DNA of 64,000 nt from Saccharopolyspora hirsuta (GCF_008630535.1 NZ_VWPH01000001.1:186001-250000), one strand, 5' to 3'; numbered from the stretch's first letter, positions 8,420 to 17,153 are shown. Notes: generated from the sequence alone by a model not told the origin. Made by a program: numbers and translations.

Positions 8420-9198
8420 GTGGTTCCTTCCGGTTCGGTCAGGTCGTAGAGCAGCTGCGGGGCCCCGGTGCGCGGGTGCGTCACGATCGACGGGGTCACG
8501 CCGAAGACCTCGCGGACGAGTTCGGGTTCGAGCACTTCGAGGGGTTTCCCGGTGCGGACCACCGAGCCCCGGGACATCACGGCGAGCCGGTCGCAGGTCG
8601 CCGCGGCCAGGTTCAGGTCGTGCAGCGCGACGAGCACGGTCAGCCCGCACCCGCGCAGGAACGACAGCAGTTCCACCTGGTGGCGCACGTCGAGGTGGTT
8701 CGTCGGCTCGTCGAGCACCAGCACCTGCGGCTCCTGCACGAGCGCGCGGGCGATCAGCACCCGCTGCCGCTCGCCACCGGACAGCGACAGGATGCTGCGC
8801 CGCGCCAGGTGCTCGACGTCGGTGCGCTGCATGGCCTCCCGGCACAGCTCCCATTCCGCGTCGCTGAGCCGCTGGTTGCCGCGCAGGTGCGGAAACCGGC
8901 CCAGCGCAACGATTTCGGCCACGGTGAAGTCGAGCTCGGTGTGGCTCTTCTGGGTGAGCGCGGCGATCGACCGCGCGCTCTCGGCCAGCGGCATGGAGTT
9001 CAGGTCGGTCCCGTCCAGCAGCACGGTGCCGGTGGTGGGGCGCAGCGCCCGGTAGAGGCAGCGCAGCGCGGTGGACTTGCCGCTGCCGTTGGGGCCGACC
9101 AGGCCCACGACCTCACCGCTGTCGGCGGACAGGTTCAGTCGCTCGACGAGTGTCGTCCCGGCGATCTCCACCGACACGTCTTCCAGCGTCACGTCCAT
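8416..9198 (-). CDS. ABC importer ATPase (FepC/BtuD type)
   Basis: A 260-residue ATP-binding subunit. Walker A is GLVGPNGSGKSTALR near residue 33, the signature is LSLSGGERQRV near 138, Walker B is VLVLDEPTNHLD near 160, and the switch histidine is in VALHDLN. It fits the FepC/BtuD group of siderophore and cobalamin importers. It begins 1 bp after the permease stop codon and ends overlapping the start of the binding-protein gene, so the three importer genes are translationally coupled. Confidence 0.92.
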   Translation of the reverse strand: MDVTLEDVSVEIAGTTLVERLNLSADSGEVVGLVGPNGSGKSTALRCLYRALRPTTGTVLLDGTDLNSMPLAESARSIAALTQKSHTELDFTVAEIVALGRFPHLRGNQRLSDAEWELCREAMQRTDVEHLARRSILSLSGGERQRVLIARALVQEPQVLVLDEPTNHLDVRHQVELLSFLRGCGLTVLVALHDLNLAAATCDRLAVMSRGSVVRTGKPLEVLEPELVREVFGVTPSIVTHPRTGAPQLLYDLTEPEGTT

Positions 9199-9199
9199 G

Positions 9200-10276
9200 T
9201 CAGCTCCCGCCGAACAGGTAGCCGCGACGCCGCATCAGCGCGACGAACACGGGCACCCCGATCAGGGCCGTGATCACGCCCAGCGGCAGTTCCCGCGGTG
9301 CGAACGCGGTGCGGGAGACCAGGTCCACCCACACCAGCAGCACGGCCCCGGCCAGCGGTGCGACCACCAGGACCCGGTTGTGCGCCGCGCCGACCAGGAT
9401 GCGCACCAGGTGCGGCATGACCAGCCCGATGAACCCGATCGCGCCGCTGACGGCCACGATCGCCCCGGTGACCACGGCGGTGAGCAGGAACAGGCCGCGC
9501 CGCAGGCGAGCCGCGTCGACGCCGAGGCTGGCGGCGGTCTCGTCGCCCATCGCCAGCACGTCCAGCGCCCGCCCCTTCCGCGCCAGCAGCACCACGGCGA
9601 CCGCGACGGCCGCGGCGGCGATGGGCAGCGACTGCCAGGTGGCGCCACCGAGGCTGCCCAGCAGCCAGAACAGCACGGTGCGCGCGGATTCCCCGAAAGG
9701 CGCGAAGAACACGATCACGCTCATCGCGGCCTGGAACCCGTAGGCCAGTGCGACGCCGATGAGCACCAACCGCAGCGGGCTCAACCCGGCCCGGCTGCGC
9801 GCGATCAAGTACACCAGCGCGGTAGCCCCGAGCGCCCCCAGGAAAGCAGCCGCGGACAGCGCGAAGATCCCCAGCGAGGAGAACAAACCGAAGGACACCA
9901 CAGCGCTCGCACCCACCGATGCCCCGGAGGAGACACCGAGGATGAACGGATCGGCGAGCGCGTTGCGCACCAACGCCTGCACCGCGACGCCGATGGCGCT
10001 CAACCCGGCGCCGACGACGGCCGCCAGCAGCACGCGAGGCGCGCGAACCTGCCAGATCACGGCGTAGTCGGTGAACTCCTCAGCCCGGATCGAACCGCCG
10101 GTCACGGCGGCCCAGAGGTAGCGCGCGGTGTCGGCCAGCGGCACGACGGTCGGCCCCAGCGCGATCGCGACCAGCGCGGACACCAGCAGCACCGCGGTCA
10201 GCACCGCGGCGATGAGCACCAGCGGAACACGCGGAGCCAACTCCGGCACCGGTGTCCTGGCGCGTTCCAGAAGCAT
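9200..10276 (-). CDS. FecCD/BtuC-family ABC permease
   Basis: A 358-residue integral membrane protein with about ten hydrophobic segments. It carries FecCD signatures: RAPRVLLAAVVGAGLSAIGV near residue 90, DPFILGVSSGASVGA, and SGAIGFIGLVMPHLVR near 280. It is the first gene of the minus-strand cluster, starting at ATG 10274-10276. The perfect TGACAATCATTGTCA palindrome lies 56-70 bp upstream. It would form the membrane channel of the importer with the ATPase and lipoprotein that follow. Zinc-controlled uptake of a metallophore is the favoured role. Confidence 0.92.
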   Translation of the reverse strand: MLLERARTPVPELAPRVPLVLIAAVLTAVLLVSALVAIALGPTVVPLADTARYLWAAVTGGSIRAEEFTDYAVIWQVRAPRVLLAAVVGAGLSAIGVAVQALVRNALADPFILGVSSGASVGASAVVSFGLFSSLGIFALSAAAFLGALGATALVYLIARSRAGLSPLRLVLIGVALAYGFQAAMSVIVFFAPFGESARTVLFWLLGSLGGATWQSLPIAAAAVAVAVVLLARKGRALDVLAMGDETAASLGVDAARLRRGLFLLTAVVTGAIVAVSGAIGFIGLVMPHLVRILVGAAHNRVLVVAPLAGAVLLVWVDLVSRTAFAPRELPLGVITALIGVPVFVALMRRRGYLFGGS

Positions 10277-10331
10277 CTCGTCCCCATCCTCGAACCCCGA
10301 CGCCGTCCTCGGTGACCCAGCCTGTCGCTAA

Positions 10332-10346
10332 TGACAATCATTGTCA
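10332..10346. promoter_or_regulatory. Zur-like operator at the head of the metallophore/importer operon
   Basis: TGACAATCATTGTCA is a perfect 7-1-7 palindrome lying 56-70 bp before the permease start. It has the same architecture as the site at 3816-3830 (TGANAAT-N-ATTNTCA). Both fit zinc uptake regulator boxes better than IdeR/DmdR iron boxes. A Fur-type reading cannot be excluded without binding data. Confidence 0.72.
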
Positions 10347-10764
10347 ACAAATCGGCAATGTGATCAACCTTGCGCGAGGACCGCTTGACGCGGACTCCAC
10401 CCGCACAGCTCGAAGAATGGGTTGGCTGGCTTGGGTGTGGCCGCCAGGAGCGGTCCGATCGAGGTGAGGCCAGGACGGTTCGGATCAAGAGGAACGCATT
10501 GCGAGCGAGAGGCGGAGCGGCGAGTCGAGCTTCTTGGGCGCGCTGCGCCGCCTTAACCGTCGGTTCTCTGCTGCACGAATTTGCCCACGCCATTTCGCCG
10601 GGGCCGAACCAAGATCTTCAGATCGCTTCACTCGTTACGCGGAAGCGCACGCAGTGTTGCTCGTCGGCGTCGATCAGGAGGTGCTTAGCGCAGTCCACCC
10701 AGTGGCTCCGCATGCGCAACTTCCCGGAAAGACGGGCTTTTTCGGCCAAGGGCGACCGTTCTGG
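10347..10764. other. gene-poor stretch between the importer operon and the LysR gene
   Basis: About 420 bp without a convincing gene. On the minus strand at 10618-10713 there is a 31-codon open frame starting MRSHWVDCAKHLL. It has protein-like composition but no clear ribosome binding site, so it may be a remnant. Nothing else is evident. Confidence 0.35.
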
Positions 10765-11694
10765 TCACAGCCACGCCACCTCCGGGGTCAGGGGTTCGGC
10801 GGAGCGCTGGGCTTCGGTGATCGCCGTCATGAACGCTTCCGAGGCTGCTGCGAGGGGGCGGTGCGGATCGCGGACCACTGCGATCTGGCGGCGGGTTTCG
10901 GGGTCGTTCAGCGGTCGGTGTTCTAGGTTGGCGAACTGGACCAGCGGTAGCACCAGTCCCGGCATCACCGCCACTCCCAGGCCTGCCGCGACCAGGCCTG
11001 CGACGGTGGCGATGTTGCGGGATTCCAGCACGAGCTCCGGGCGGACCTGGGCCGTGGCGAAGGCGCGTTCGGCGTGCTGGCGGATGCTGCTGGTCGGTTC
11101 GAAGGCGATGTGCGGCTCGCCCTCCAGGTCCGCCCAGTTCAGGTTGCGGCGGCGCGAAAACCGGTGCTGGGGCGGGAAGACGCAGCAGAACTGGTCGGTG
11201 GCGATCGGGCGGACGTCCAGGTCCGGCAGCGGTTCGGCGGTCACGGTGACCGCCAGGTCGACCTCGCCGGAGCGGACCTGCTGCAGCACCTCGTCGGACA
11301 TTCCGTCCGCAATGGACAGGTCGACTCCGGGGTGCGCTGCGCGGTAGGCGGAGACGACCGGCGGGAGCAGGATCGCCGCCAGCGACGGCAGGGCCGCGAT
11401 GCGCACCCGGCCGCGGCTGCCCGCCAGGAAGCCCTCGAAGTGGTTGATACCGGCGTCGAACGCTTCGACCACGCGCCGGGCCACGCGGCAGAACTCGTCG
11501 CCTTCCGGCGTGGTGACCAGGTTTCGCGTGGTGCGCTGGAAGAGCGTGATGCCCAGCTTGCGCTCGACCTCGCGGACCGTTCGGCTCATCGAGGACTGGG
11601 CCAGGTGGAGGTTGTCCGCGGCGAGGGTGAAGCTCCCGGCGTCGTGCACCGCGAGCACCAGGCGGAGCTGCTGGAACGTCAGGTCCATGCGCAT
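10765..11694 (-). CDS. LysR-family transcriptional regulator
   Basis: A 309-residue protein with the N-terminal LysR helix-turn-helix (FQQLRLVLAVHDAGSFTLAADNLHLAQSSMSRTV) and a C-terminal periplasmic-binding-like effector domain (RVRIAALPSLAAILLPPVV). It is divergent from the citMHS/atuA-like operon with an 84 bp gap containing an ATA-N11-TAT LysR box, so it is the likely regulator of that operon. ATG at 11686-11688 (MDLTF) is an alternative start two codons in. It would leave the whole box upstream of the gene. Confidence 0.9.
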   Translation of the reverse strand: MRMDLTFQQLRLVLAVHDAGSFTLAADNLHLAQSSMSRTVREVERKLGITLFQRTTRNLVTTPEGDEFCRVARRVVEAFDAGINHFEGFLAGSRGRVRIAALPSLAAILLPPVVSAYRAAHPGVDLSIADGMSDEVLQQVRSGEVDLAVTVTAEPLPDLDVRPIATDQFCCVFPPQHRFSRRRNLNWADLEGEPHIAFEPTSSIRQHAERAFATAQVRPELVLESRNIATVAGLVAAGLGVAVMPGLVLPLVQFANLEHRPLNDPETRRQIAVVRDPHRPLAAASEAFMTAITEAQRSAEPLTPEVAWL

Positions 11695-11709
11695 AGTGCA
11701 TTAATCTAT
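11693..11709. promoter_or_regulatory. LysR-type ATA-N11-TAT box
   Basis: ATAGTGCATTAATCTAT lies in the divergent promoter between the LysR gene and the citMHS-like gene. It contains the T-N11-A core within a dyad (ATAG...CTAT), as expected for a LysR recognition site. Confidence 0.5.
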
Positions 11710-11778
11710 CAGTAACTTTTGCTTGACCTGCATGAGCGATGCGGATCACAGTACCTCCGTTCGACTTCGGAGGTGCTC

Positions 11779-13050
11779 ATGCTCGCCGCGAGCGGATTCC
11801 TGACCGTCGGGGTCTTCCTGGCCCTGGTGCTGTCCCGGCGCGTCTCGGTGCTCTTCGCGCTCACCCTCGTGCCGATCGCGGCGGCGCTGGCCAGCGGCTT
11901 CGGCGGCCAGCTCGGGGCGCTGATCGCCGACGGGCTGGTCACCGTCGCCCCGGTGGCCATCATGATCACCTTCGCGGTGCTCTACTTCAGCCTGATGATC
12001 GACGCCGGGCTGTTCGACCCGGCGGTGACCCGGATCCTGCGCTGGGCCGGGGGAGATCCGCTGAAGATCACCGTCGGCACCGCGCTGCTGACGCTGCTGG
12101 TCGCGCTCGACGGCGACGGGGCCTCGACGTTCCTGATCACGGTGTCCGCGCTGCTGCCGATCTACCAGCGGTTGGGCATGCGGCGCATCGTGCTCGCCGG
12201 GGTCATCTGCCTGGCGGCGGGCGTCATGAACATGGTGCCGTGGGGCGGCCCGACGGCCCGCGCGATGGCCGCGCTGAACCTGGACAGCGGCCAGCTGTTC
12301 GTGCCGGTCCTGCCCGCGATGATCGCCGGGATCCTGTGGGTGCTGGTCGCCGCCTACCTGATCGGCAGGGCGGAGCGGAAGCGGCTCGGCGTCATCGAGG
12401 TCGACGTGGTGGACCGGGCCCGGCTCACCGGCGCGCAGCGGGTGCGGTTCTGGATCAACGCGGTCCTGACGCTGGCGCTGGTGGTGTGCCTGCTGGCGCA
12501 GCTGGCGGACCTGGAAGTGCTGTTCCTGCTGGCGTTCCTGGTGGCGCTGCTGGTCAACCGGCCGTCCTGGGCGGGCCAGCAGGAGCTGCTGACCAAGCAC
12601 GCCTACAACGTCGTGCTGGTGGTCGTGGTGATCTTCGCCGCCGGGGTGTTCACCGGCATCCTCACCGGCACCGGGATGATCAAGGCGATGGCCGAGGCCC
12701 TGGTGTCGGTCATCCCCGACTCCGCGGCGGGGCTGCTGCCGGTGGCCACCGCGATCACCAGCATGCCGTTCAGCCTGGTGTTCACCCCGGACTCCTTCTA
12801 CTACGGCGTGGTGCCGGTGCTGGCCGAGACCACCGCGGCGCTCGGCGGCGACCCGGCCGCCATCGGGCGGGCCGCCATCCTCGGCCAGATGACCACCGGG
12901 TTCCCGCTCAGCCCGCTGACCGCCTCGACGTTCATCCTGCTCGGGATGAGCGGGGTCGACCTCGGCGACCACCAGCGGTTCATCTTCAAGTGGGCGTTCG
13001 GCACCACGCTGGTGATGACCGCCGTCGCGCTGGTCACGGGGGTGCTGTGA
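11779..13050 (+). CDS. CitMHS-family carboxylate transporter
   Basis: A 423-residue membrane protein with about 12 hydrophobic segments. The CitMHS hallmarks are YFSLMIDAGLFDP, LLVALDGDGASTFLIT and MNMVPWGGPTARAMAAL. The family carries citrate or related tricarboxylates as metal or proton complexes. ATG 11779 follows a GGAGG ribosome binding site (11769-11773). It overlaps the next gene by one base (TGATG), so transport and catabolism are coupled. The operon lacks citrate enzymes; the AtuA-type genes after it suggest a branched or unusual carboxylate. Confidence 0.9.
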   Translation: MLAASGFLTVGVFLALVLSRRVSVLFALTLVPIAAALASGFGGQLGALIADGLVTVAPVAIMITFAVLYFSLMIDAGLFDPAVTRILRWAGGDPLKITVGTALLTLLVALDGDGASTFLITVSALLPIYQRLGMRRIVLAGVICLAAGVMNMVPWGGPTARAMAALNLDSGQLFVPVLPAMIAGILWVLVAAYLIGRAERKRLGVIEVDVVDRARLTGAQRVRFWINAVLTLALVVCLLAQLADLEVLFLLAFLVALLVNRPSWAGQQELLTKHAYNVVLVVVVIFAAGVFTGILTGTGMIKAMAEALVSVIPDSAAGLLPVATAITSMPFSLVFTPDSFYYGVVPVLAETTAALGGDPAAIGRAAILGQMTTGFPLSPLTASTFILLGMSGVDLGDHQRFIFKWAFGTTLVMTAVALVTGVL

Positions 13051-14357
13051 TGCGCATCGGCAGCGGGGCGGGCTTCGCCGGGGACCGGATCGAGCCCGCG
13101 GTGGACCTCGCGGCGCGGGGCGGGCTGGACGACCTGGTCCTGGAATGCCTTGCGGAGCGCACCATCGCGCTCGGCCAGCAGCGCAAGCTGCGCGATCCGG
13201 CGCTCGGCCACGACCCGCGCCTGCGCGCGCGGTTCGAGCGGCTGCTGCCGGTGGCGCGCGAGCGCGGCGTGCGGGTCGTGACCAACATGGGCGCGGCGAA
13301 TCCGCTCGCCGCGGGTCGGGAGACCCGCGACCTGCTGGCGGAGCTCGGGCTGGCCGGGAAGGTCGCGGTGGTCACCGGGGACGACGTGCTGGACCGGCTC
13401 GACCTGCGGCTTCCCGCGCTGGAGGACGGGATCCCGCTCGCCGACCACGGCCCGGTCGTGTCGGCGAACGCCTACCTCGGCGCCGACGCGCTGCTGCCCG
13501 CGCTCGACACCGGGGCGCACGTGGTGCTGACCGGGCGGGTCGCGGACCCGTCGCTGTTCGTCGCGCCGCTGGCGCACCGGCTGGGCTGGGAGCTCGACGA
13601 CTGGCCGCGCATCGCGTCCGGGACGCTCGTCGGGCACGTGCTGGAATGCGCGGGTCAAGTCACCGGCGGGTACTTCGCCGACCCCGGGGTGAAGGACGTG
13701 CCCGGCCTGGCCGAGCTCGGCTTCCCGTTCGCGGAGGTGGCCCCCGACGGCACCGCGACCATCGGCAAGCTCGCGGGCACCGGCGGCGTCGTCTCGACCG
13801 CGACCGTGCGCGAGCAGCTGCTCTACGAGGTCACCGACCCGACGGGCTACCGCACGCCCGACGTGGTGCTGGACTTCCGCACCGTGCGCGCGGAGCAGAC
13901 CGGCGTCGACCGCGTCCGGATCGGCGGCGCCACCGGTCGCGCCCGCCCGGCGGAGCTGAAGGTCAGCGTCGGCTACCGCGCCGGGTACCGGGCGGAGTGC
14001 GGCATCAGCTACGCCGGGCCGAACGCCGCCCGCCGGGCCCGGCTGGCCGCGGACGTCGTCACCGCCCGGCTGCGCGGCACGGGGTTGCGGATCAGGGCGG
14101 ACGTCCTCGGTGCGCTGGGGGATTCCGGCGAGCCGAGCGACGAGTGCCGACTCCGGGTGGCCGCGATGGCGCCGAACCCGGCGGCGGCCGACGTCGTGTG
14201 CCACGAGGTCGAAGCGCTCTACACGAACGGACCGGCGGGCGGCGGCGGCGTCCGCACCGACGTCCGCGAGGTGGTCGGGATCGTGTCGGCCCTGATCCCG
14301 CGCGCCGACGTCGAAACCCGAGTGACCGTGCTGGAGGCCGACGGTGCTGCTGCATGA
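13050..14357 (+). CDS. AtuA-family (DUF1446) protein
   Basis: A 435-residue cytosolic protein matching the acyclic terpene utilisation AtuA/DUF1446 family: RIGSGAGFAGDRIEPAVDL at the start, VTNMGAANPLAA, VVSANAYLGA, and VLTGRVADPSLFVAP. In Pseudomonas AtuA is needed for citronellol catabolism, but its reaction is not settled. Many actinobacterial copies sit with CitMHS transporters and a small partner, exactly as here. The start ATG overlaps the transporter's TGA. A long same-frame extension upstream is only a shadow of the transporter. Confidence 0.85.
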   Translation: MRIGSGAGFAGDRIEPAVDLAARGGLDDLVLECLAERTIALGQQRKLRDPALGHDPRLRARFERLLPVARERGVRVVTNMGAANPLAAGRETRDLLAELGLAGKVAVVTGDDVLDRLDLRLPALEDGIPLADHGPVVSANAYLGADALLPALDTGAHVVLTGRVADPSLFVAPLAHRLGWELDDWPRIASGTLVGHVLECAGQVTGGYFADPGVKDVPGLAELGFPFAEVAPDGTATIGKLAGTGGVVSTATVREQLLYEVTDPTGYRTPDVVLDFRTVRAEQTGVDRVRIGGATGRARPAELKVSVGYRAGYRAECGISYAGPNAARRARLAADVVTARLRGTGLRIRADVLGALGDSGEPSDECRLRVAAMAPNPAAADVVCHEVEALYTNGPAGGGGVRTDVREVVGIVSALIPRADVETRVTVLEADGAAA

Positions 14358-14655
14358 CATCGCCCACTGCCGGGCCGGGGACAAGGGCGACACCTCGACG
14401 CTGTCGCTGTTCCCGCACCGCGACGAGGACTTCCCGCTGCTGGTGCGGGAAGTGACCGCGCAGCGGGTCCGCGAGCACCTCGCCGACCACGTCCGCGGCG
14501 AGGTCCTGCGCTACGAACTCCCGAACCTGTGCGCGCTGCAGTTCACCTGCCGCCAAGCCCTCGGCGGCGGCGTGACGACCTCCCTGGCCCTCGACACCCA
14601 CGGCAAGACCCTCAGCTCCCGCCTCCTGTCCCTCCCGCTGCGAGGAGAACCCTGA
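14344..14655 (+). CDS. small AtuA-partner protein (AtuA C-terminal-like domain)
   Basis: A 103-residue protein starting at GTG 14344 and overlapping the AtuA gene by 14 bp. The N-terminus LHDIAHCRAGDKGDTSTLSLFP matches the small domain that is fused to or follows AtuA/DUF1446 proteins. Cys 9 and the GDKGD turn are conserved in that family as I know it. It probably forms a complex with the AtuA protein. Its stop is overlapped by the start of the CocE-type hydrolase. Confidence 0.8.
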   Translation: MLLHDIAHCRAGDKGDTSTLSLFPHRDEDFPLLVREVTAQRVREHLADHVRGEVLRYELPNLCALQFTCRQALGGGVTTSLALDTHGKTLSSRLLSLPLRGEP

Positions 14656-16154
14656 TGCGCAGAAGGACCTTCCTGGCCGGTGCCACGGCCGCTGGCGCGC
14701 TGCTCGCCGCCGAACCCGCCTTCGCGGCGGGACAGCTGAGCGATCCCTTCTTCCGCTACGACCGCCCACCGCAACACGGAGTTCGGACCGAACGAGTGCG
14801 CATCCCGCTCCGGGACGGGAGTTTCATCGCAGCCGACCTCCACCGCCCGGATTCCCCGGGCCCGTTCCCCGGCATCGTCTACGACTACAACGCCTACGAC
14901 CAGCTCGACGAATTCGGGCGTGCGGCGAGGGACTTCGTGGTTCGCGGCTACGCCGTGCTGGTGTGCAACGCGCGCGGATCAGGTGCCTCGCCCGGCGAGC
15001 TCGACCCGTTCAGCGCCCAGGAGCAGCGCGACAACCACGACGTCGTCGAATGGTTCGCCGCGCAGCCGTGGTGCACGGGGCGGATCGGGCAGTCCGGCGT
15101 CAGCTACGGCGGGCACGCGAGCCTGCTGGTGGCGGTTACCAAACCGCCGCACCTGGTCGCGGTCGCCCCGGTGAACGCGCTGCACGACTGGTACGAGAAC
15201 ACCATCTACCGCGGCGGCATCTACTCGCCGAGAATCCGCCCCTGGCAGGAGGAAACGGCGCCGGAGACGCTGCGCACCTACGCCGAGCACCCGCGCTACG
15301 ACGACTTCTGGCGGGAGCGCAGCGTCCAGCACCGGTGGGCGAACCTCGACATCCCGGTGCTGGAGTTCAACGGCTGGTACGACCGCTACCGCGACGGCAT
15401 GGTGAAGAACTACCGGGCGCGACCGGACACCGTCTGGTTGGTGTCCGGGCCGTGGGCGCACGGCATGCCCGAAGGCCAGCACGCCGGATTCGACCACCGG
15501 CCGTTCCTCGCCTGGTGGGACCGGTGGCTGATGCGCCTGCCCGGCGCGCCGCTGCCGCGGGCCAAGGTCACGTCGTACGAGGTGCCGGGCCCGGGTGCTG
15601 GCCGGGGCTGGCAGCAGTTCGCCTCCTGGCCGCCGCCGGACGCGACCGCCCTGCAGCTGGCGCTGACCGCGGACGGCCGGTTGTCCGAGGGAGGCAGGCC
15701 CGGGCATCGGAGCTTCCGCGTCAACACCCGCCCAGGGCCGGGACGCCCCGACGAGCGCCTGGTCTTCGAAACCCGGCCGCTGCGCCGCGACCTGGTGCTC
15801 GCCGGGGACCTCGAAGCCAAGATCTGCGCGTCGTTCTCGGCCCCGGACGGCAACATCGCGGTGATCGTCGAGGACGTGGCCGCGGACGGCACGGCGGTCC
15901 GCATCACCCAGGGATGGCTGAAGGCCAGCCACCGGCACGGGCACGAACGGCTGGCACCGGTGGAGCCGGGTGCCGAGTACGCGCTGCCGGTGCACATCTG
16001 GCCGACCCACCACCGCCTCGTCGCAGGCCACCGCCTGCGCGCCACGGTGTCCTCGGACGACTACCCGGAAATCGACTGCGACGCCCCACCCGGCCAGGTC
16101 AACCTCCGCCTCGGCCCCGGAGGCTCAACCCTCCGAGCCACGGTGCGGGCCTGA
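14655..16154 (+). CDS. Tat-exported CocE/NonD-family hydrolase (X-Pro dipeptidyl-peptidase S15 type)
   Basis: A 499-residue enzyme. Residues 1-25 are a Tat signal (RRRTFLAG, then a hydrophobic stretch ending AFAA). The alpha/beta-hydrolase nucleophile elbow is GQSGVSYGG near residue 150; the acid lies in a FNGWYDRYRDG region and the histidine in GPWAHGM. The C-terminal 200 residues form the beta-sandwich (X-Pro DAP C-terminal) domain, which includes LAGDLEAKICASFSAPDGN. CocE-type enzymes cleave esters or amides. Translation is coupled to the AtuA partner gene (TGATG), with GAGGAGA upstream. It may release the carboxylate taken up by the transporter. Confidence 0.88.
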   Translation: MRRRTFLAGATAAGALLAAEPAFAAGQLSDPFFRYDRPPQHGVRTERVRIPLRDGSFIAADLHRPDSPGPFPGIVYDYNAYDQLDEFGRAARDFVVRGYAVLVCNARGSGASPGELDPFSAQEQRDNHDVVEWFAAQPWCTGRIGQSGVSYGGHASLLVAVTKPPHLVAVAPVNALHDWYENTIYRGGIYSPRIRPWQEETAPETLRTYAEHPRYDDFWRERSVQHRWANLDIPVLEFNGWYDRYRDGMVKNYRARPDTVWLVSGPWAHGMPEGQHAGFDHRPFLAWWDRWLMRLPGAPLPRAKVTSYEVPGPGAGRGWQQFASWPPPDATALQLALTADGRLSEGGRPGHRSFRVNTRPGPGRPDERLVFETRPLRRDLVLAGDLEAKICASFSAPDGNIAVIVEDVAADGTAVRITQGWLKASHRHGHERLAPVEPGAEYALPVHIWPTHHRLVAGHRLRATVSSDDYPEIDCDAPPGQVNLRLGPGGSTLRATVRA

Positions 16155-16206
16155 GGCTGTGGCCATCGCGGTGATCGGCGGTCATGGAGCCTGCCGGTTA
16201 ACTCGG

Positions 16207-17013
16207 ATGGCCGAACTTCGCGGGAAGTGGTTGAGAGGAGTCCTTCGCGATCTCCATGCTGGGCCGCTGTCGGCTCAGGTCGTGGTGACACGTGGGGGAT
16301 GTGTGGCAGGGCGTCGGATCGGCGGTGCTGGTGGAGGGTCTGATCCAGCTCCGCGCAATGCCGGGAGTCTCGTCGTTGCTGGCACGCTCGCCGTCGCGCT
16401 CGCATCGGGCAGTGGCGCGTTGGGTGCGGGTTCGTCGGTGACCACGGGATCGGCAGCAGGTGAGTCGGCGGTGAGCGGGGCCGCGAACACGGCGGTCCGG
16501 AATGTCGCGTCGCGAAACCTCAAGGCGCGCAAGACCGAGGCCAGGCGGTCGGTTCGGCGGGGGCAGGTGGACGATGCCTGGCGGCGGATGGGGCTGCGCA
16601 GGATGCGGCAGTCCGACAAGGTCGCTGCCGTCGACTGCGTTGCGCACTCGTTCGGGGAAGTTCGCGATTTCCTGGTCCGCACCCCGTGCAAGTCGCTGGA
16701 CCGGATCCTCTTCGCCGTCGGCGATGATCAGGGCGATGCTGCTGTCGTGTCCGTGGCGTGGGTCGACTTCCGGAACCGCAGTACTGCCGGGAAGTTCCAT
16801 CGCCTGGAGGATCGTCACGGCACTGGCGACATCAAGCCGTTGGGCAGTTCTCTCCTCGGTATGCGCGATATCGAGTTCACCGGCCACCACTACCACGCGG
16901 AGCGGAGGGGGACCACAGTGACGATCGCGGAAGCGGAAACGCTCTCCGGTGCCTATAGCGCCGACGATCTCGATGCTATCGCCGAGGTCGCTGCGCTGCT
17001 CCCGCGTCCGTGA
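16207..17013 (+). CDS. conserved hypothetical protein with a possible 5' frameshift
   Basis: The 3' part reads well as a protein: a hydrophobic region (LVVAGTLAVALASGSGAL), a basic helix NVASRNLKARKTEARRSVRRG, and a C-terminal domain DRILFAVGDDQGDAAVVSVAWVDF ending VAALLPRP. I do not recognise its function. The 5' end is doubtful. From ATG 16207 the first 40 codons look unnatural. A different frame opening at GTG 16292 gives VGDVWQGVGSAVLVEGLIQL, which looks like a genuine hydrophobic start but hits a stop near 16436. A one-base indel around 16350-16385 would join the two. It may be a pseudogene, a sequencing error, or simply a later start. Confidence 0.5.
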   Translation: MAELRGKWLRGVLRDLHAGPLSAQVVVTRGGCVAGRRIGGAGGGSDPAPRNAGSLVVAGTLAVALASGSGALGAGSSVTTGSAAGESAVSGAANTAVRNVASRNLKARKTEARRSVRRGQVDDAWRRMGLRRMRQSDKVAAVDCVAHSFGEVRDFLVRTPCKSLDRILFAVGDDQGDAAVVSVAWVDFRNRSTAGKFHRLEDRHGTGDIKPLGSSLLGMRDIEFTGHHYHAERRGTTVTIAEAETLSGAYSADDLDAIAEVAALLPRP

Positions 17014-17117
17014 TCGGCGGTGTGCTCCGAACGGGCGGTGGGGGTTCCGGGAAATCGATTCCCCGGCCAGAATGGCTGCGACTGTTTCCTGACCGGCCTG
17101 TTCGCGAGAGGAGCGGT

Positions 17118-17153
17118 GTGACGACTGCCGTCGCCGCTGGGGAGGCGGTGTGA
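17118..17153 (+). CDS. possible 11-codon leader peptide before the helicase
   Basis: GTG at 17118 with a strong GAGAGGAG ribosome binding site opens VTTAVAAGEAV and stops at the TGA 17151-17153, overlapping the helicase GTG at 17150. The arrangement would couple helicase translation to this short frame. No similarity is claimed. Confidence 0.3.
   Translation: MTTAVAAGEAV

Noticed and set aside
10618-10713. 31-codon minus-strand frame (MRSHWVDCAKHLL...)
   Set aside because: Protein-like, but too short, without a ribosome binding site or recognisable family. Noted within the gap entry rather than called.
11739-13049. N-terminal extension of the AtuA-family frame through the CitMHS gene
   Set aside because: The extension is an off-frame reading of the transporter. 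The true start is ATG 13050, overlapping the transporter stop.
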